From the NCBI GenBank assembly GCA_963674575.2, contig CAXXQT010000002.1:558001-622000 (forward strand): DNA of 64,000 bases, written 5' to 3'. Source of the stretch: JAAYAY01 sp963674575 (GTDB lineage: Bacteria; Planctomycetota; Planctomycetia; Pirellulales; Thermoguttaceae). Each line of letters starts with the position of its first letter. Positions within the stretch are counted from its first letter, which is position 1. Shown here piece by piece: positions 35,119 through 44,580 of this stretch. The position numbers and the translations under genes were made by a program. The notes under the pieces were generated by a model, which saw nothing but the letters and a program-made list of their open reading frames with translations, ran no database searches and was not told the DNA's origin.

Positions 35119-36888
35119 TCATTCCGACTTCCCGGAGTCGGCCTCGGCGCTGACTGCGCGAAGCCGCTCGGTCGATTGCTCCATTGCCTGTTGCACTTCG
35201 GGGCGGGTCAGATCGTAGAGAAAGATGGAATAGCCGGCACGGGCCAGGGGAGTCAGTTGGCGGAATTCGCGGAACGGATCTTCGCCCTCGAAGTAGAGTC
35301 CCCGGAGCGACGTCACCGAGATGGCAACGACATCGTACTCCTCCATCGGATGCGGCAAATCAGGGAGAGGATCCGCCTCGACGCCGTAGCCTTCTAACGC
35401 GGTCGTTCCGAAGTACTGGACGGCGGCTCGCCGGCACCCCAGGCGTTCCAACTCCTCGCGCAAAGCCGGCAAGTCCTGGCCCCAGTCGACATTCGAATCG
35501 GCCAGATAGTGCCAGCCACGCTGGGGACCGCCGACGAACGCATTGAAGTAAGCCAGGTAGTGCGGGCCTGCGAACAGGCAACTGGCGGCCTGCCCGGCCA
35601 GGAGCGCCCCGGCGCAACACGCAAGCGCCTTGGGGCGTTTGCCGAGGAGCGTCCAAAGTCGATCGACGCCGACAATCATCAACATCGGGTAGAGGATCAC
35701 GATGTAGCGGTGGCCGATATTGATATGGGCCGTCATCACCAGGCCGGTGAAGACCAGGATGGCGACGATCAGAACCTGGAGCCCCACGTCCAGCGACTTC
35801 CAGGCACGCAGCGGTCCACGAAGGCCCGAGGCCCCCAGCAGCACCAGCCCCAGCGCCAATAGCAATTCAACGGGGGTGCTCTTCATGAAGAATGCGCAGG
35901 GAAAGTAATACCACCAGCCGAAATCGGAGTATTGGCCGGCAAGATACGCGCAATGGCCCGAGCGGTTGTGGAGCCATTGGAGCATCACTCCCTTGACGGG
36001 CGCAGGGCACCACACATTCTCGTGAGCCATGCGCATGATCGTCTCGCCCAGCGGCCCGCGTCCGAGAATCTGGACCCACGGAGAATGGTCGGGCGTTTCT
36101 TCAAAAGGGAGGTTCTTCAGCGGGCCGGAAAAGCTGAACAGGTGCAGCCCCCAGCAGAAAAGACCGATCAACAGGGCCAAGGCCGCGCCCCGCGACAGGA
36201 CGAAGCGAACTCTCTGGTTCCACGCCGAACGGTTCTCGTCGCCCGCCAGCGCCGCCATTCGCGGCAGGTACATGAAGGCCACCACGGGCAACAGGAAGAC
36301 CCCTGAATACTTGGCCGCCAGGGCGGCCCCGATCGCCAGCGACATGACGACGAGGCGCCGGCGCGAAGGCTGCTGGAAGTACCAGGCGATTGCCGCCAGG
36401 CCAAGCATGCCGAACAGGGCGAAGCAGGCATCGGTGGTGGCCAGCGAAGAGTGCGCCAGGATGCTCGGCGAGAAAGCAACCAGGCCGGCCCCAAGGGCGG
36501 CAGCGGTCGCGCCTTGCCGCTGGTAGAGCCAGCAGGCGACCAGGAGCATCAGCGGCAGACCCACGACAATCGAGCTGACGAGTCGCGGGCCGCTGATGAG
36601 TCGGGAGTCGTTCGGCTGGCCGTCCCAGGTGTCCGGGCGATCTTCTCCACCCGACAGGCTCAGCGGAGGCAGATACTGCAGCAGAATCGGCAGCGGCGCG
36701 ACGCCCAGCGAGCAGAGTCTCTTGTCGAGCTCCCCGTCGTGAAGCGTCTGCAGGCTGCAGCTCAGAAAGAAGGTTTCGTCATAGGTGACGCTCTTGGTAT
36801 GGCGGAGCCAGGCCGCCTGAAGGAGCATCGCTGCGCCAAAGACGACCAATGCTGCGACCAGGTATTTTGTGGGTTTCGACGGGTTCAT
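35119..36888 (-). CDS. GT39/ArnT-like membrane glycosyltransferase
   Basis: 589 residues from ATG 36888 (MNPSKPTKYL). About ten hydrophobic spans are spread over the first 430 residues. Early in the first periplasmic loop is VTYDETFF, the Asp-Glu type motif of protein O-mannosyltransferases and ArnT-type enzymes (GT-C fold, lipid-linked sugar donor). The C-terminal 150 residues are a soluble tail with DWGQDLPALREEL. The acceptor (lipid A, protein or other) cannot be told from sequence. It converges with the PAP gene. Confidence 0.78.
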   Translation of the reverse strand: MNPSKPTKYLVAALVVFGAAMLLQAAWLRHTKSVTYDETFFLSCSLQTLHDGELDKRLCSLGVAPLPILLQYLPPLSLSGGEDRPDTWDGQPNDSRLISGPRLVSSIVVGLPLMLLVACWLYQRQGATAAALGAGLVAFSPSILAHSSLATTDACFALFGMLGLAAIAWYFQQPSRRRLVVMSLAIGAALAAKYSGVFLLPVVAFMYLPRMAALAGDENRSAWNQRVRFVLSRGAALALLIGLFCWGLHLFSFSGPLKNLPFEETPDHSPWVQILGRGPLGETIMRMAHENVWCPAPVKGVMLQWLHNRSGHCAYLAGQYSDFGWWYYFPCAFFMKSTPVELLLALGLVLLGASGLRGPLRAWKSLDVGLQVLIVAILVFTGLVMTAHINIGHRYIVILYPMLMIVGVDRLWTLLGKRPKALACCAGALLAGQAASCLFAGPHYLAYFNAFVGGPQRGWHYLADSNVDWGQDLPALREELERLGCRRAAVQYFGTTALEGYGVEADPLPDLPHPMEEYDVVAISVTSLRGLYFEGEDPFREFRQLTPLARAGYSIFLYDLTRPEVQQAMEQSTERLRAVSAEADSGKSE

Positions 36889-37223
36889 GCCCGGAATTCT
36901 ACAGCCGGTCTGCAGAAACGCCAAGCCAGAATTGGTGCTGACGGTTAAGGGGGGGCAACTCCTGAGGAAGCCCGGGAGGCGGGATTTCCGGGGACACCGT
37001 TTCTGGGGGCTCCGTCCATATTTCTTGACGTGAGTAGGGTGTTCTGCCAGGGGCCGAGCATGGCTTCTGGACCGGGTCGCGAAACAGTAGTCGGCGAAGG
37101 CAGGCCGTTGAGAATCGACGTGGCGTTTCGCTTTGCGCCCACCGATCGCGTTCTGGCATTTCTTGCGAAGGCCGCTGACACGGGCTTTGCCCTTGATGTA
37201 GAAATCAAGCAGAATAAGAATAA
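36889..37223. other. Intergenic region before the repeat-flanked gene
   Basis: 335 bp (477 bp to the next start) with no supported gene. A short frame at 37030-37269 has no recognisable domain and runs into the direct repeat at 37224, so I do not call it. GAATAAGGGGTCA-type sequence near 37215-37230 resembles debris next to mobile elements. Confidence 0.4.
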
Positions 37224-37296
37224 GGGGTCAACTCCGGACATCGGACGCGCCCATGACCTGAGGCCTTGACCACAATCGCCTGGTCGTCCAAGGAAG
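37224..37296 (+). repeat. Direct repeat flanking the exostosin-like gene, left copy
   Basis: GGGGTCA, a CCGGACATCGGACG block, CCCATGA and GAGGCCTTGACCACAATCG then GGTCGT and CAAGGAAG. The same sequence, with small changes, lies at 38389-38458. Confidence 0.85.
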
Positions 37297-37365
37297 CAAC
37301 AAGACTCGCAACGTGTTCCTGAATTACCACGAAGCCTCACCCAAAATCGACTGTCGAGATTCCAC

Positions 37366-38418
37366 TTGAACGGCAAGCCAAAACATCCGGAACCAGGAAC
37401 GTCTGAAAGGGCGGTGTATCTTCAAATCGAGAGGAACATGTTTGGCCGGTATCTTTACTGCTTTGTCAAGTTCTTCCATCTACAGGGCTTTGAAGTCTGC
37501 TTTCCCAGGAGCGATCGTCTCATAGCGCAACTTGGTGCGCACAAGTACAGTTCGCCCATGCTGCGCCAGTCACTTGTCCGCTTCTGCGATCCCCCGCTCG
37601 CTACCAGCTCCACAATCGTCTTGCCGCCACTCGATCCGAACTATTTTCGCGACTTGCTGTCTCCGCGATCGGACGCGGAGTGTTACCATGTCCCGATATC
37701 GCAGCACCCGTGGATGTATTACCATGGCTACTGGAACGAAGACTGGGGAGGTGAGGGCGAGGGCACGCGAAAACACTCCATCTTCATGAGCGGGAACTTC
37801 GATCCTCGCTACTATGGCGAACTTGGGAAAGAGGGAGTTTTCAAGATCACTTCAAGGCTCGATTTGCTGAATCTCGTCCGGAGGAGTCGATTCTACTTCC
37901 CAACGGCGGATTTGCCGTCCGTTTATCGGTTTGTCGAGGGGAAAGAAGACAAGCGAATACTGCTCGTCGACCCGTCCGTGGGCATGATCCCGATGAAGCA
38001 CTTAAGAAGGATGCTCAGTCGTTTCGCGTTCGTCTTCGCGGCCCCGGGCATCTACATGCCATTCGCTCACAATGTGACCGAGGCCATGTCCGTCGGCTCG
38101 ATTCCGTTTATCGAAGCATCCTACGCGGCCTTGTTCCGTCCAAAGCTTGAGCACATGGTCAACGCGTACGTGTTCGAGTGTGCTGAGCAGTTGGAAGACG
38201 CGACCGATGCGTTGTTCGCCCTATCTCGTGAACAGATTTTGACCATGAAGGCCAACGTTCTGGACTACCACGACCGATACCTGACTCCGGCCGCGGTCGT
38301 TGATCGGTTGGTTACCGAGAAACATGACAAGATCTATCTGCAAGCCGAACGCGCGAGCGTCAAGCTTTGGCGTCAGGAGAATGAAGGCGGGGTCACCGGA
38401 CATGGGACGTGCCCATGA
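37366..38418 (+). CDS. Exostosin-like (GT47-type) putative glycosyltransferase
   Basis: 350 residues, TTG start at 37366; ATG 37438 is an alternative but would drop VYLQIER, which looks like the first strand of the fold. The C-terminal half has YMPFAHNVTEAMSVGSIPFI, resembling the donor-sugar site of exostosin/GT-B enzymes, then a helical end DYHDRYLTPAAVVDRLV. The N-terminal half (RYLYCFVKFFHLQGFEVCF) would be the acceptor domain. No signal peptide or membrane span. Codon use is less GC-rich than in the neighbours, and direct repeats of about 70 bp flank the gene, with the last codons lying inside the right repeat. That fits a cassette gained by transfer. Substrate unknown. Confidence 0.6.
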   Translation: MNGKPKHPEPGTSERAVYLQIERNMFGRYLYCFVKFFHLQGFEVCFPRSDRLIAQLGAHKYSSPMLRQSLVRFCDPPLATSSTIVLPPLDPNYFRDLLSPRSDAECYHVPISQHPWMYYHGYWNEDWGGEGEGTRKHSIFMSGNFDPRYYGELGKEGVFKITSRLDLLNLVRRSRFYFPTADLPSVYRFVEGKEDKRILLVDPSVGMIPMKHLRRMLSRFAFVFAAPGIYMPFAHNVTEAMSVGSIPFIEASYAALFRPKLEHMVNAYVFECAEQLEDATDALFALSREQILTMKANVLDYHDRYLTPAAVVDRLVTEKHDKIYLQAERASVKLWRQENEGGVTGHGTCP

Positions 38419-38458
38419 ACCGAGGCCTTGACCACAATCGCCCGGTCGTGCAAGGAAG
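38389..38458 (+). repeat. Direct repeat flanking the exostosin-like gene, right copy
   Basis: About 70 bp, near-identical to 37224-37296, and supplies the last nine residues and stop of the exostosin-like gene. Confidence 0.85.
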
Positions 38459-38462
38459 TGAT

Positions 38463-38512
38463 AAAACGCGTATTGTGTCCCCGGATTAAAACGCGTATTG
38501 TGTCCCCGGATT
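38463..38512 (+). repeat. Perfect 25-bp tandem duplication
   Basis: AAAACGCGTATTGTG then TCCCCGGATT at 38463-38487 is repeated without change at 38488-38512, directly after the right direct repeat. GTGTCCCCGG words of this type are often seen beside mobile-element remnants. Confidence 0.9.
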
Positions 38513-38571
38513 AACAAAGGTCTCGGCTGGTTGCAGCGCCCGGAAGTGCGAATCGGTGGGCGGTGCCCATC

Positions 38572-39900
38572 CTACGTACCTTCTTCTTCAATTGCCCGGA
38601 GTTTGTAGATCAGGGCGCGGCGGCTGATGCCGAGTTTTTTGGCGGCGTGGGTGCGGTTGCCCTGGCACTCGCTGAGGGTGGCGAGGATGGTGGCTCGTTC
38701 CACCTGGCTGAGGCGACCCTGGTCGGAATCGCCGGCCGCCTGGTCGGCCAGGCCGGCGAGGCGGGGCGGGAGGTGCTCGGGCATGATCACGTCGCCTCGG
38801 GAGAGGAGGCAGGCACGCTGGATCGCGTTGCGGAGTTCGCGGACGTTGCCCGGCCAGGCGTGAGCAAGGAGGCAATTGACGGCCTGCGGCGAGAAGCGGA
38901 TCGGCGCGCCGGCGAACTCGCTGCCAAAACGTTTGGCGAGGGGAAGGACGTCTTCTCGTCGCTGGCCCAGGGGCGGGACGACGAGTTCGACCACGTTGAT
39001 GCGGTAGTAAAGGTCGTCGCGGAACTGGCCCGCGGTGACGGCCTCGCTCAGGTCGCGATTCGTGGCCGCTACGAGCCGCGTATCGACGGAAACGGGCGTC
39101 TCGCTGCCCACGGGCGTGATCTGGCCGGTCTCAATCGCCCGAAGCAGCTTGGGCTGGAGGTGAAGGGGCAGTTCGCCGATCTCGTCGAGGAACAGCGTTC
39201 CCCCGTGGGCGGCGCGGAACAGTCCCTGGCGAGCCTCGCCCGCCCCGGTGAAGGCGCCCTTGGTGTGGCCGAACAGTTCGCTTTCGATGAGCGTTTCGGG
39301 CAGGCCGGCGCAATTGGCGGCCACGATGGGGCCCTCGGCCCGGCCGCTCCAGCGATGGACGAGCTGGGCCACGACCTCCTTGCCGGTCCCGCTTTCGCCC
39401 ATGATGAGGACGGGCACCGTCGAGTCGGCCACCACGGCCACCGTTTCGGCCACGTGCTGCATGGCGGCGCTTTCGAAGACCACGCCCGGCGGCAGGGGCG
39501 GCAGCGGACGCTTGGCCGTCTTGCCTTCGGAAGTCTTGCCCAGGGTGTCGACAAGAACGGCTTCCAGTTCATTCAAATCGACCGGCTTGACGAGGTAGTC
39601 GACGGCGCCGCCCTTGACGGCTGCCACGGCCTGGCGGAGATCGCCGTAGGCGGTGATCAGCAGGACGGGAAGACTGGGAGCGATCGCGCGGATCTCGGGC
39701 AGGGCGTCGAGGCCCGACATGCCCGGCAAGCGGACGTCGAGGAGGACCATCTGGACGTTGCCGGCGCCGATCCGCTCAAGAGCCTCTTCGGCGCTTCCGA
39801 CGGAGGCGACTTCGAACCCCAGGGGCGCCAGGAAGTCTTCGAGGAGCTTTCGTTGGGCGGCCTCGTCGTCGACGATCAGAACGTGTGGTTTCTCAGTCAT
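38572..39900 (-). CDS. Sigma-54-dependent response regulator, NtrC family
   Basis: 442 residues from ATG 39900 (MTEKPHVLIVDDE); longer upstream frames are rejected because this ATG overlaps the kinase stop (ATGACTGA). Receiver (1-120) with phospho-acceptor D55 in LLDVRLPG. AAA+ domain (about 145-370) with Walker A GESGTGKE (about 166-173) and the sigma-54 contact loop GAFTGA (about 214-219). Fis-type helix-turn-helix at the end (NRTHAAKKLGISRRALIYKL). It should activate RpoN promoters on phosphorylation by its partner kinase. Target genes are not visible. Confidence 0.95.
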   Translation of the reverse strand: MTEKPHVLIVDDEAAQRKLLEDFLAPLGFEVASVGSAEEALERIGAGNVQMVLLDVRLPGMSGLDALPEIRAIAPSLPVLLITAYGDLRQAVAAVKGGAVDYLVKPVDLNELEAVLVDTLGKTSEGKTAKRPLPPLPPGVVFESAAMQHVAETVAVVADSTVPVLIMGESGTGKEVVAQLVHRWSGRAEGPIVAANCAGLPETLIESELFGHTKGAFTGAGEARQGLFRAAHGGTLFLDEIGELPLHLQPKLLRAIETGQITPVGSETPVSVDTRLVAATNRDLSEAVTAGQFRDDLYYRINVVELVVPPLGQRREDVLPLAKRFGSEFAGAPIRFSPQAVNCLLAHAWPGNVRELRNAIQRACLLSRGDVIMPEHLPPRLAGLADQAAGDSDQGRLSQVERATILATLSECQGNRTHAAKKLGISRRALIYKLRAIEEEGT

Positions 39901-41284
39901 GCGTCTCCGCCAGCCAGAAGATGCTGCCGCCGTCGGGGCGAGGGCGGAAGCCGGTGCGCCAGCCGTGGGCTCGGGCGATCCGCCGGACGATCGCCAGCCC
40001 CAAGCCGGTGCCGCCGCTTCGCGTGGTGTAATAGGGAGTGAAGAGGGAGTCCACGTCGGCGGACGCGACCCCCGGTCCTCGATCGGCAACTTCAACTCGG
40101 GCCTTTCCATCGTGACCGCGGCTGGTGGTGATTTCAATCACCCCCTCGTCGGGCGAAAACGCGATGGCGTTGCTCACCAGGTTGAACAGGGCCTGGCGGA
40201 ACATCTCCCGATCGACCGAGACAACCAGGGGCTGCTCGGTTCCATGCGGCTCGATCCGAAGCCGCTTCGTTTCGAGGTCCGGTTCGAGGATGACGCCGAG
40301 TTCGGCGACCAGGTCCCGCAGGTCCACCTCCTGGCATTTTGGGGCGCAAGGCCGGGCGAAGGAGAGGAACTGATTGATGCGGGCGGTCACACGATCGCAT
40401 TCTTCCATGACCGCCTGGGCCTGTCCTTGGACGTCGGGCGAACTGGTGGCGGACTGGGCGAGTCGCTGGGTCCAGCCGCGAACCAGGCCGAGCGGATTTC
40501 GTGTTTCGTGGGCCAGGCCCGCGGCAGCCTGCCCCATCTCGCGCAGATGGTCGGCCTCCGATTGAAGAATGCGTTCCCGTCCCCGTGCTTCGACGAGGCG
40601 AACGGATACGAGCCAGGCGATGGCCACCAGCAGGAGGATCACCGCGGCCGTTCCGACGAGCCAGACTCGTAGCCAGCCGGCGCGGCGAAGCTGGCGGTCC
40701 ACGTCAGAACGATCGAGGACGAAGGTGGTTGTGTAGGTGTGGCCGGGCTGGAAACGTCCCGACTCCGCCTCGGCTTCGATCGGGCCGCGTCCTCGCCCTC
40801 TGCCAAAGCCTCCCCCGTACCCGCCGCCTGGTCCTCCTCCGCCACCGCCCGGGCCTCCTCCCCCTCCACCTGGGCGAGCGCCGAAGCCCGGGGCGATTGA
40901 GAAGGTGCCGATCCAGCGGTAGTGCGATGGGCCCGCCGGACGCCGCGGGTCGAGCATGGACGTGTCGCCCGCGGCAAGGAGGGGCAGGCCGTCGACTTCA
41001 CCCTGGTTGCGGTCCGTGACGGCAACCGCGAGGATCTCCTTGGACTTAACGATCTCCTCCAGCGAGGCCTCGGCCATGGCATCGAAGGACGGGCCCATTC
41101 GGCGGTGGGACACGATGCTGGCGACGAGGAGGTGGTGGGCCGTCTTGCACTGGCGATCGAGGGAGTCTTCCGCCTGGAGCCGCTCGTGGCCCAGTTCATG
41201 CCATTGCCACGCCGCGAAGGTTACCCACAGGAGCAGCAGTGCGAGCCCGAGGCTCCATCGGATGGTGGTTTGACGCAGCGGCAT
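39893..41284 (-). CDS. Membrane sensor histidine kinase with Gly-rich periplasmic segment
   Basis: 463 residues. Two spans (about 9-27 and 205-228) bracket a periplasmic sensor domain. Within it, residues about 133-168 are almost all Gly with some Pro, Tyr, Phe and Arg. Then an H-box (AGLAHETRNPLGLVRG), a dimerisation helix and HATPase with NAIAFSP, DRGPGV and GGTGLGLAIV. The layout resembles ZraS-type kinases that pair with NtrC regulators. The Gly-rich stretch is unusual in a sensor domain. Its stop overlaps the regulator start by 8 bases, so the two are translationally coupled. Confidence 0.93.
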   Translation of the reverse strand: MPLRQTTIRWSLGLALLLLWVTFAAWQWHELGHERLQAEDSLDRQCKTAHHLLVASIVSHRRMGPSFDAMAEASLEEIVKSKEILAVAVTDRNQGEVDGLPLLAAGDTSMLDPRRPAGPSHYRWIGTFSIAPGFGARPGGGGGGPGGGGGGPGGGYGGGFGRGRGRGPIEAEAESGRFQPGHTYTTTFVLDRSDVDRQLRRAGWLRVWLVGTAAVILLLVAIAWLVSVRLVEARGRERILQSEADHLREMGQAAAGLAHETRNPLGLVRGWTQRLAQSATSSPDVQGQAQAVMEECDRVTARINQFLSFARPCAPKCQEVDLRDLVAELGVILEPDLETKRLRIEPHGTEQPLVVSVDREMFRQALFNLVSNAIAFSPDEGVIEITTSRGHDGKARVEVADRGPGVASADVDSLFTPYYTTRSGGTGLGLAIVRRIARAHGWRTGFRPRPDGGSIFWLAETHD

Positions 41285-41417
41285 GTTTTATGTCCCGGCA
41301 GGATCGCTTGTGCTGATTATGGCATAGTTCGGCTTGGCTGTCATTGCGGCGGTGCGCAAGAGTTGCGCGGGACGCAGGGTGATTCAGACGCCAGATTGCG
41401 CGGTTTGAGCCATAGGA

Positions 41418-41491
41418 AAGCCCGGGTTCTGGATCTTCAATCTCAGGCGAGTCGAACGTTCTCCGTTGACGTAGCATAAGAACCCGGGCTT
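41418..41491. repeat. AAGCCCGGGTTCT palindromic element, copy 1
   Basis: Perfect 13-bp arms, AAGCCCGGGTTCT (41418-41430) and AGAACCCGGGCTT (41479-41491), 48 bases apart. It lies in the 434-bp gap between divergent genes (41285-41718), which holds no supported protein gene. Confidence 0.88.
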
Positions 41492-41514
41492 CTGGACAGT
41501 AGCAATCACGCTCA

Positions 41515-41588
41515 AAGCCCGGGTTCTGCAGCCTCGATCTCGTGCCGCTCAAGCGTTTTCTGTTGACGGGACGTGAGAACCCGGGCTT
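41515..41588. repeat. AAGCCCGGGTTCT palindromic element, copy 2
   Basis: The same perfect 13-bp arms at 41515-41527 and 41576-41588. Period to copy 1 is 97 bp; the inner parts are related but diverged. Confidence 0.88.
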
Positions 41589-41718
41589 GTGGAGATGGAC
41601 TCACGCTTCCAAGGGGGCAAGAATCGTGCCAAATGGCGGCTGCAATGCTGGCTCCGCGCAGGCGGCTGTGCTAAAAGGAGACGATGCCGTCCCATTCGAT
41701 TTACCACAGAGGCAAACC

Positions 41719-44577
41719 ATGCGTCCTTTCTTTTTCGTCCTGATTTTCGCAATCCTGCCCCTTCCGGCCGCGGGCCAGGTGTTGGAAGGCACCGAAAGCG
41801 GCTTCCGCTGGCGTCATGGCCACGAGTACGTTTACTTCGATCGCGGCAAGTGGGCGGCCGGGATCGACGGGAAGGGCGAGTTCCGCTGGCAAATGTTCCT
41901 CTGGCACGATCATTGGGTCTACGAGACGTTGCCGGGAGGCGAGATCACCAGCCAGCCGGCCAGGCAACCGGACGGCAGTCTGACGATGGAAGGCACTTTT
42001 TCCGCTCGCGAGAATTCGCCGCCAGTCCGCTATGCCTACCGTATCAAGGCGGGTAGCGGCGGAGTGCACGTGCGGTGCGAATTGCAGAAGAGTGCCGCGC
42101 TCAAACTCACGCGAGGGGTGCTCCTGCACGTGTCGGGAAGCCGTGATGCGCTGGAGCCGTCGCAACGGGTGTGGTTTGCACCCTCGGCCCACGGAACACT
42201 GGCGGGCACGCCCTCGGCGGCAGCCGACCGCGTGCTGTTGGAACTGGATGAAGGACGGAGCCTCTGTCTGGGCCTGCCGGGCTACCGATCTGCCGAGAAG
42301 GAGGGGGGGACGGGAAGCCACACCTTCCGCGTGCAACTCGTGCCGGGCGATTTTGAAGTAGGTGAGACGGTTGTGGCGGAATACGACATCTCGTTCGCCG
42401 ACATGCCGGACCATTTCCCCGGCGACATCGAGCCGTCCCGAGCCCCGCTGGCGATCCAGGGCGTGGAGGCTTCTGCGGCACGGGTACCGCAGTACGAACG
42501 GCTGGAGCTGAAGGTCGCGTTGGGGGCAACTTACGACAATCCCTTTGATCCGGACGACGTGCGTCTGGACGCCCTCTTCACGGCCCCTTCCGGCCGGAAG
42601 GTCACCGTGCCGGGTTTTTTTGCGGTCGAACATCGCCGCGAGATCCGCGACGGGGCCGAGGTGATGGTTCCCCTGGCCGAGAACGGCTGGCGGGTGCGTT
42701 TTGCGCCGCGGGAGATGGGGAAGTATCGCTGGCAACTGGTGCTTCGGGACCGGAGCGGACAGATTGGGGGCGGAGAGGGCGAGTTTGAGTGCATGGCGGG
42801 AAAACGGCCCGGCTTCCTGCGCACGAGCAGAATCGATCCGCACTATCTGGCCTTCGACAACGGCGAGGGCTTTTTTGCGATCGGCCACAATCTGCCCATC
42901 TACCACACGACAGGGCAGCTTGGTGACGAGGCGATGCGCAAGTTCGCCGCGGCGAAGGAGAACTTCAACCGCTGGTGGATGAGTTCGAGCGGCTTTGGGA
43001 TCGAATGGACCGACCGGCTGGGCTGGTATCGCCAGGACGTGGCCACGAGGATCGACATGTCGCTCGATCTGGCGGCCGAACTGGGGCTGTATTACATGAT
43101 GTGCATGGACACGCACCAGGACTTTCGCCAGTCGGGCTGGGAGCGGAATCCCTTCAACGCGAAGAACGGCGGCCCCTGCAAGACACCCCGCGACTGGTTC
43201 ACCGGCGAGGAGGCCCGACGCTACTACCGAAATCGGCTGCGTTACACGGTGGCCCGTTGGGGTTACAGCCCGAACGTGCTCTGCTGGGAATTTGGCAACG
43301 AGATGGAGGGTTGGGCGGACTCTCCCGACGAGGTCAAGTTCCCCTGGCACCGGGAGATGGCCGATTATCTTCGCTCGATCGACCCCTTCCGCCACCTGAT
43401 CACGACGAGTTTCTGGAGCAAGACCGGGCCGGAGCAATACTGGGAACTGGACAACATCGATATTGTGCAGACCCACTGCTACACAAACCACGACGGTAAC
43501 ACGGCCGAGGACGTTCGGGGTTACTGTCTGCACCAGTGGGAGCGTTTTGCTAAGCCGCACATTTTTGGCGAATTCGGCATCCGCAGCCATTCGACGACGG
43601 CCGACAAGGATCCCGAAGGCTGGGCCTTGCACAACTCGATGTGGGCCGGGATGACGAGTTTCGCCGCCGGCGGCCCGATGCCCTGGTGGCACGAGAGGTA
43701 CATTGACAAGTTGGACCTCTATTTCCACTTCACGGCCCTGGCGAACTTCAGCGACGACCTGCCGCTGGGCACGGCGCGGTGGACGATGCTGGAGACGGCG
43801 CCGCCCGAGTACTTGGACGCCAACCGGCCTCCCGACACGCGCGACGTGACCGTGTTGAACCTGAGCCGCTGGGGAAAGGCGGAGCACGGGGAGTTCGTGA
43901 TTCGTGCCGACGGGACGGTCGAGGAAGACCGCCAGCCTCAGCAACTCCTGCACGGCCAGTCCCATCGGGACATCAAAAACCCGCCCACGTTCTTGGTCAG
44001 CTATCCGAAACCGGGTCAGTTCGTGGTTCGGGTGGGCCGGGTGTCGGGCGGCGGACTGCTGAAGGTCTGGATCGACGACGAACTGAAGGTGGAACGTGAA
44101 CTACCTTGCGGTGAAGGACTGGGGAAGGAGAGCGTTTATCGTGCCCAGTGGAAGCTTTGGGAGACGACTTATGACGAGGATGTTGCGGTGGATGTGCCCG
44201 CGGGCGAGCACCGGATTCGCGTGGAGAATCTGGGGCGCGACTGGGTGACGGTCGCCAGCTACCGATTTACCGGCTGCCAGATGTTGGACCGGCCGAACGT
44301 GCTCGTTTGCGGGATGAGGAGCGATCCGGTGTCGATCCTCTGGATTCAGAATCGGGAGAGCACGTGGTACAACCACGCTCGAAAGGCCGTCACGCCTGTC
44401 GACGGTTTCCGCTTGGCGGTCGGACTTCCGGACGGTGTTTATGAAGTGGAGTGGTGGGAGACGTGGAAGGGAAGTCCGCTTCGGAGCCAGCGGATCGAGA
44501 CTCGGGACGGGCAGTTGGGGTTAGAGCTTCCCGGTTTGAAGACGGACGCGGCCCTCAAGATTCGCAGGACGCGGTGA
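41719..44577 (+). CDS. Secreted glycoside hydrolase-like protein with DUF5060-type domain
   Basis: 952 residues from ATG 41719, with AGAGG before and a signal peptide (FFFVLIFAILPLPAAGQ) after. Upstream in-frame codons overlap the palindromic repeats and are rejected. The first 240 residues form a beta-rich domain (methyl-malonyl style DUF6807-like beta sandwich is possible). Then comes a DUF5060-type Ig domain with TYDNPFDPDDVRLDALFTAPSGR. A TIM-barrel region (about 390-690) has LGLYYMMCMDTHQDF, LCWEFGNEMEGW with a likely acid/base Glu, and HIFGEFGIRS with a likely nucleophile Glu. The end is a beta domain. It should cut a polysaccharide outside the cytoplasm; substrate unknown. Converges with the epimerase gene (3 bp gap). 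Confidence 0.78.
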   Translation: MRPFFFVLIFAILPLPAAGQVLEGTESGFRWRHGHEYVYFDRGKWAAGIDGKGEFRWQMFLWHDHWVYETLPGGEITSQPARQPDGSLTMEGTFSARENSPPVRYAYRIKAGSGGVHVRCELQKSAALKLTRGVLLHVSGSRDALEPSQRVWFAPSAHGTLAGTPSAAADRVLLELDEGRSLCLGLPGYRSAEKEGGTGSHTFRVQLVPGDFEVGETVVAEYDISFADMPDHFPGDIEPSRAPLAIQGVEASAARVPQYERLELKVALGATYDNPFDPDDVRLDALFTAPSGRKVTVPGFFAVEHRREIRDGAEVMVPLAENGWRVRFAPREMGKYRWQLVLRDRSGQIGGGEGEFECMAGKRPGFLRTSRIDPHYLAFDNGEGFFAIGHNLPIYHTTGQLGDEAMRKFAAAKENFNRWWMSSSGFGIEWTDRLGWYRQDVATRIDMSLDLAAELGLYYMMCMDTHQDFRQSGWERNPFNAKNGGPCKTPRDWFTGEEARRYYRNRLRYTVARWGYSPNVLCWEFGNEMEGWADSPDEVKFPWHREMADYLRSIDPFRHLITTSFWSKTGPEQYWELDNIDIVQTHCYTNHDGNTAEDVRGYCLHQWERFAKPHIFGEFGIRSHSTTADKDPEGWALHNSMWAGMTSFAAGGPMPWWHERYIDKLDLYFHFTALANFSDDLPLGTARWTMLETAPPEYLDANRPPDTRDVTVLNLSRWGKAEHGEFVIRADGTVEEDRQPQQLLHGQSHRDIKNPPTFLVSYPKPGQFVVRVGRVSGGGLLKVWIDDELKVERELPCGEGLGKESVYRAQWKLWETTYDEDVAVDVPAGEHRIRVENLGRDWVTVASYRFTGCQMLDRPNVLVCGMRSDPVSILWIQNRESTWYNHARKAVTPVDGFRLAVGLPDGVYEVEWWETWKGSPLRSQRIETRDGQLGLELPGLKTDAALKIRRTR

Positions 44578-44580
44578 ACG

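Noticed and set aside
37030..37269. 79-residue + frame before the exostosin-like gene
   Set aside because: No domain, and it runs into the direct repeat, so it is probably debris.
41701..43965. 754-residue frame on the - strand
   Set aside because: Shadow of the glycoside hydrolase gene; the + frame has signal peptide, ribosome site and catalytic motifs.
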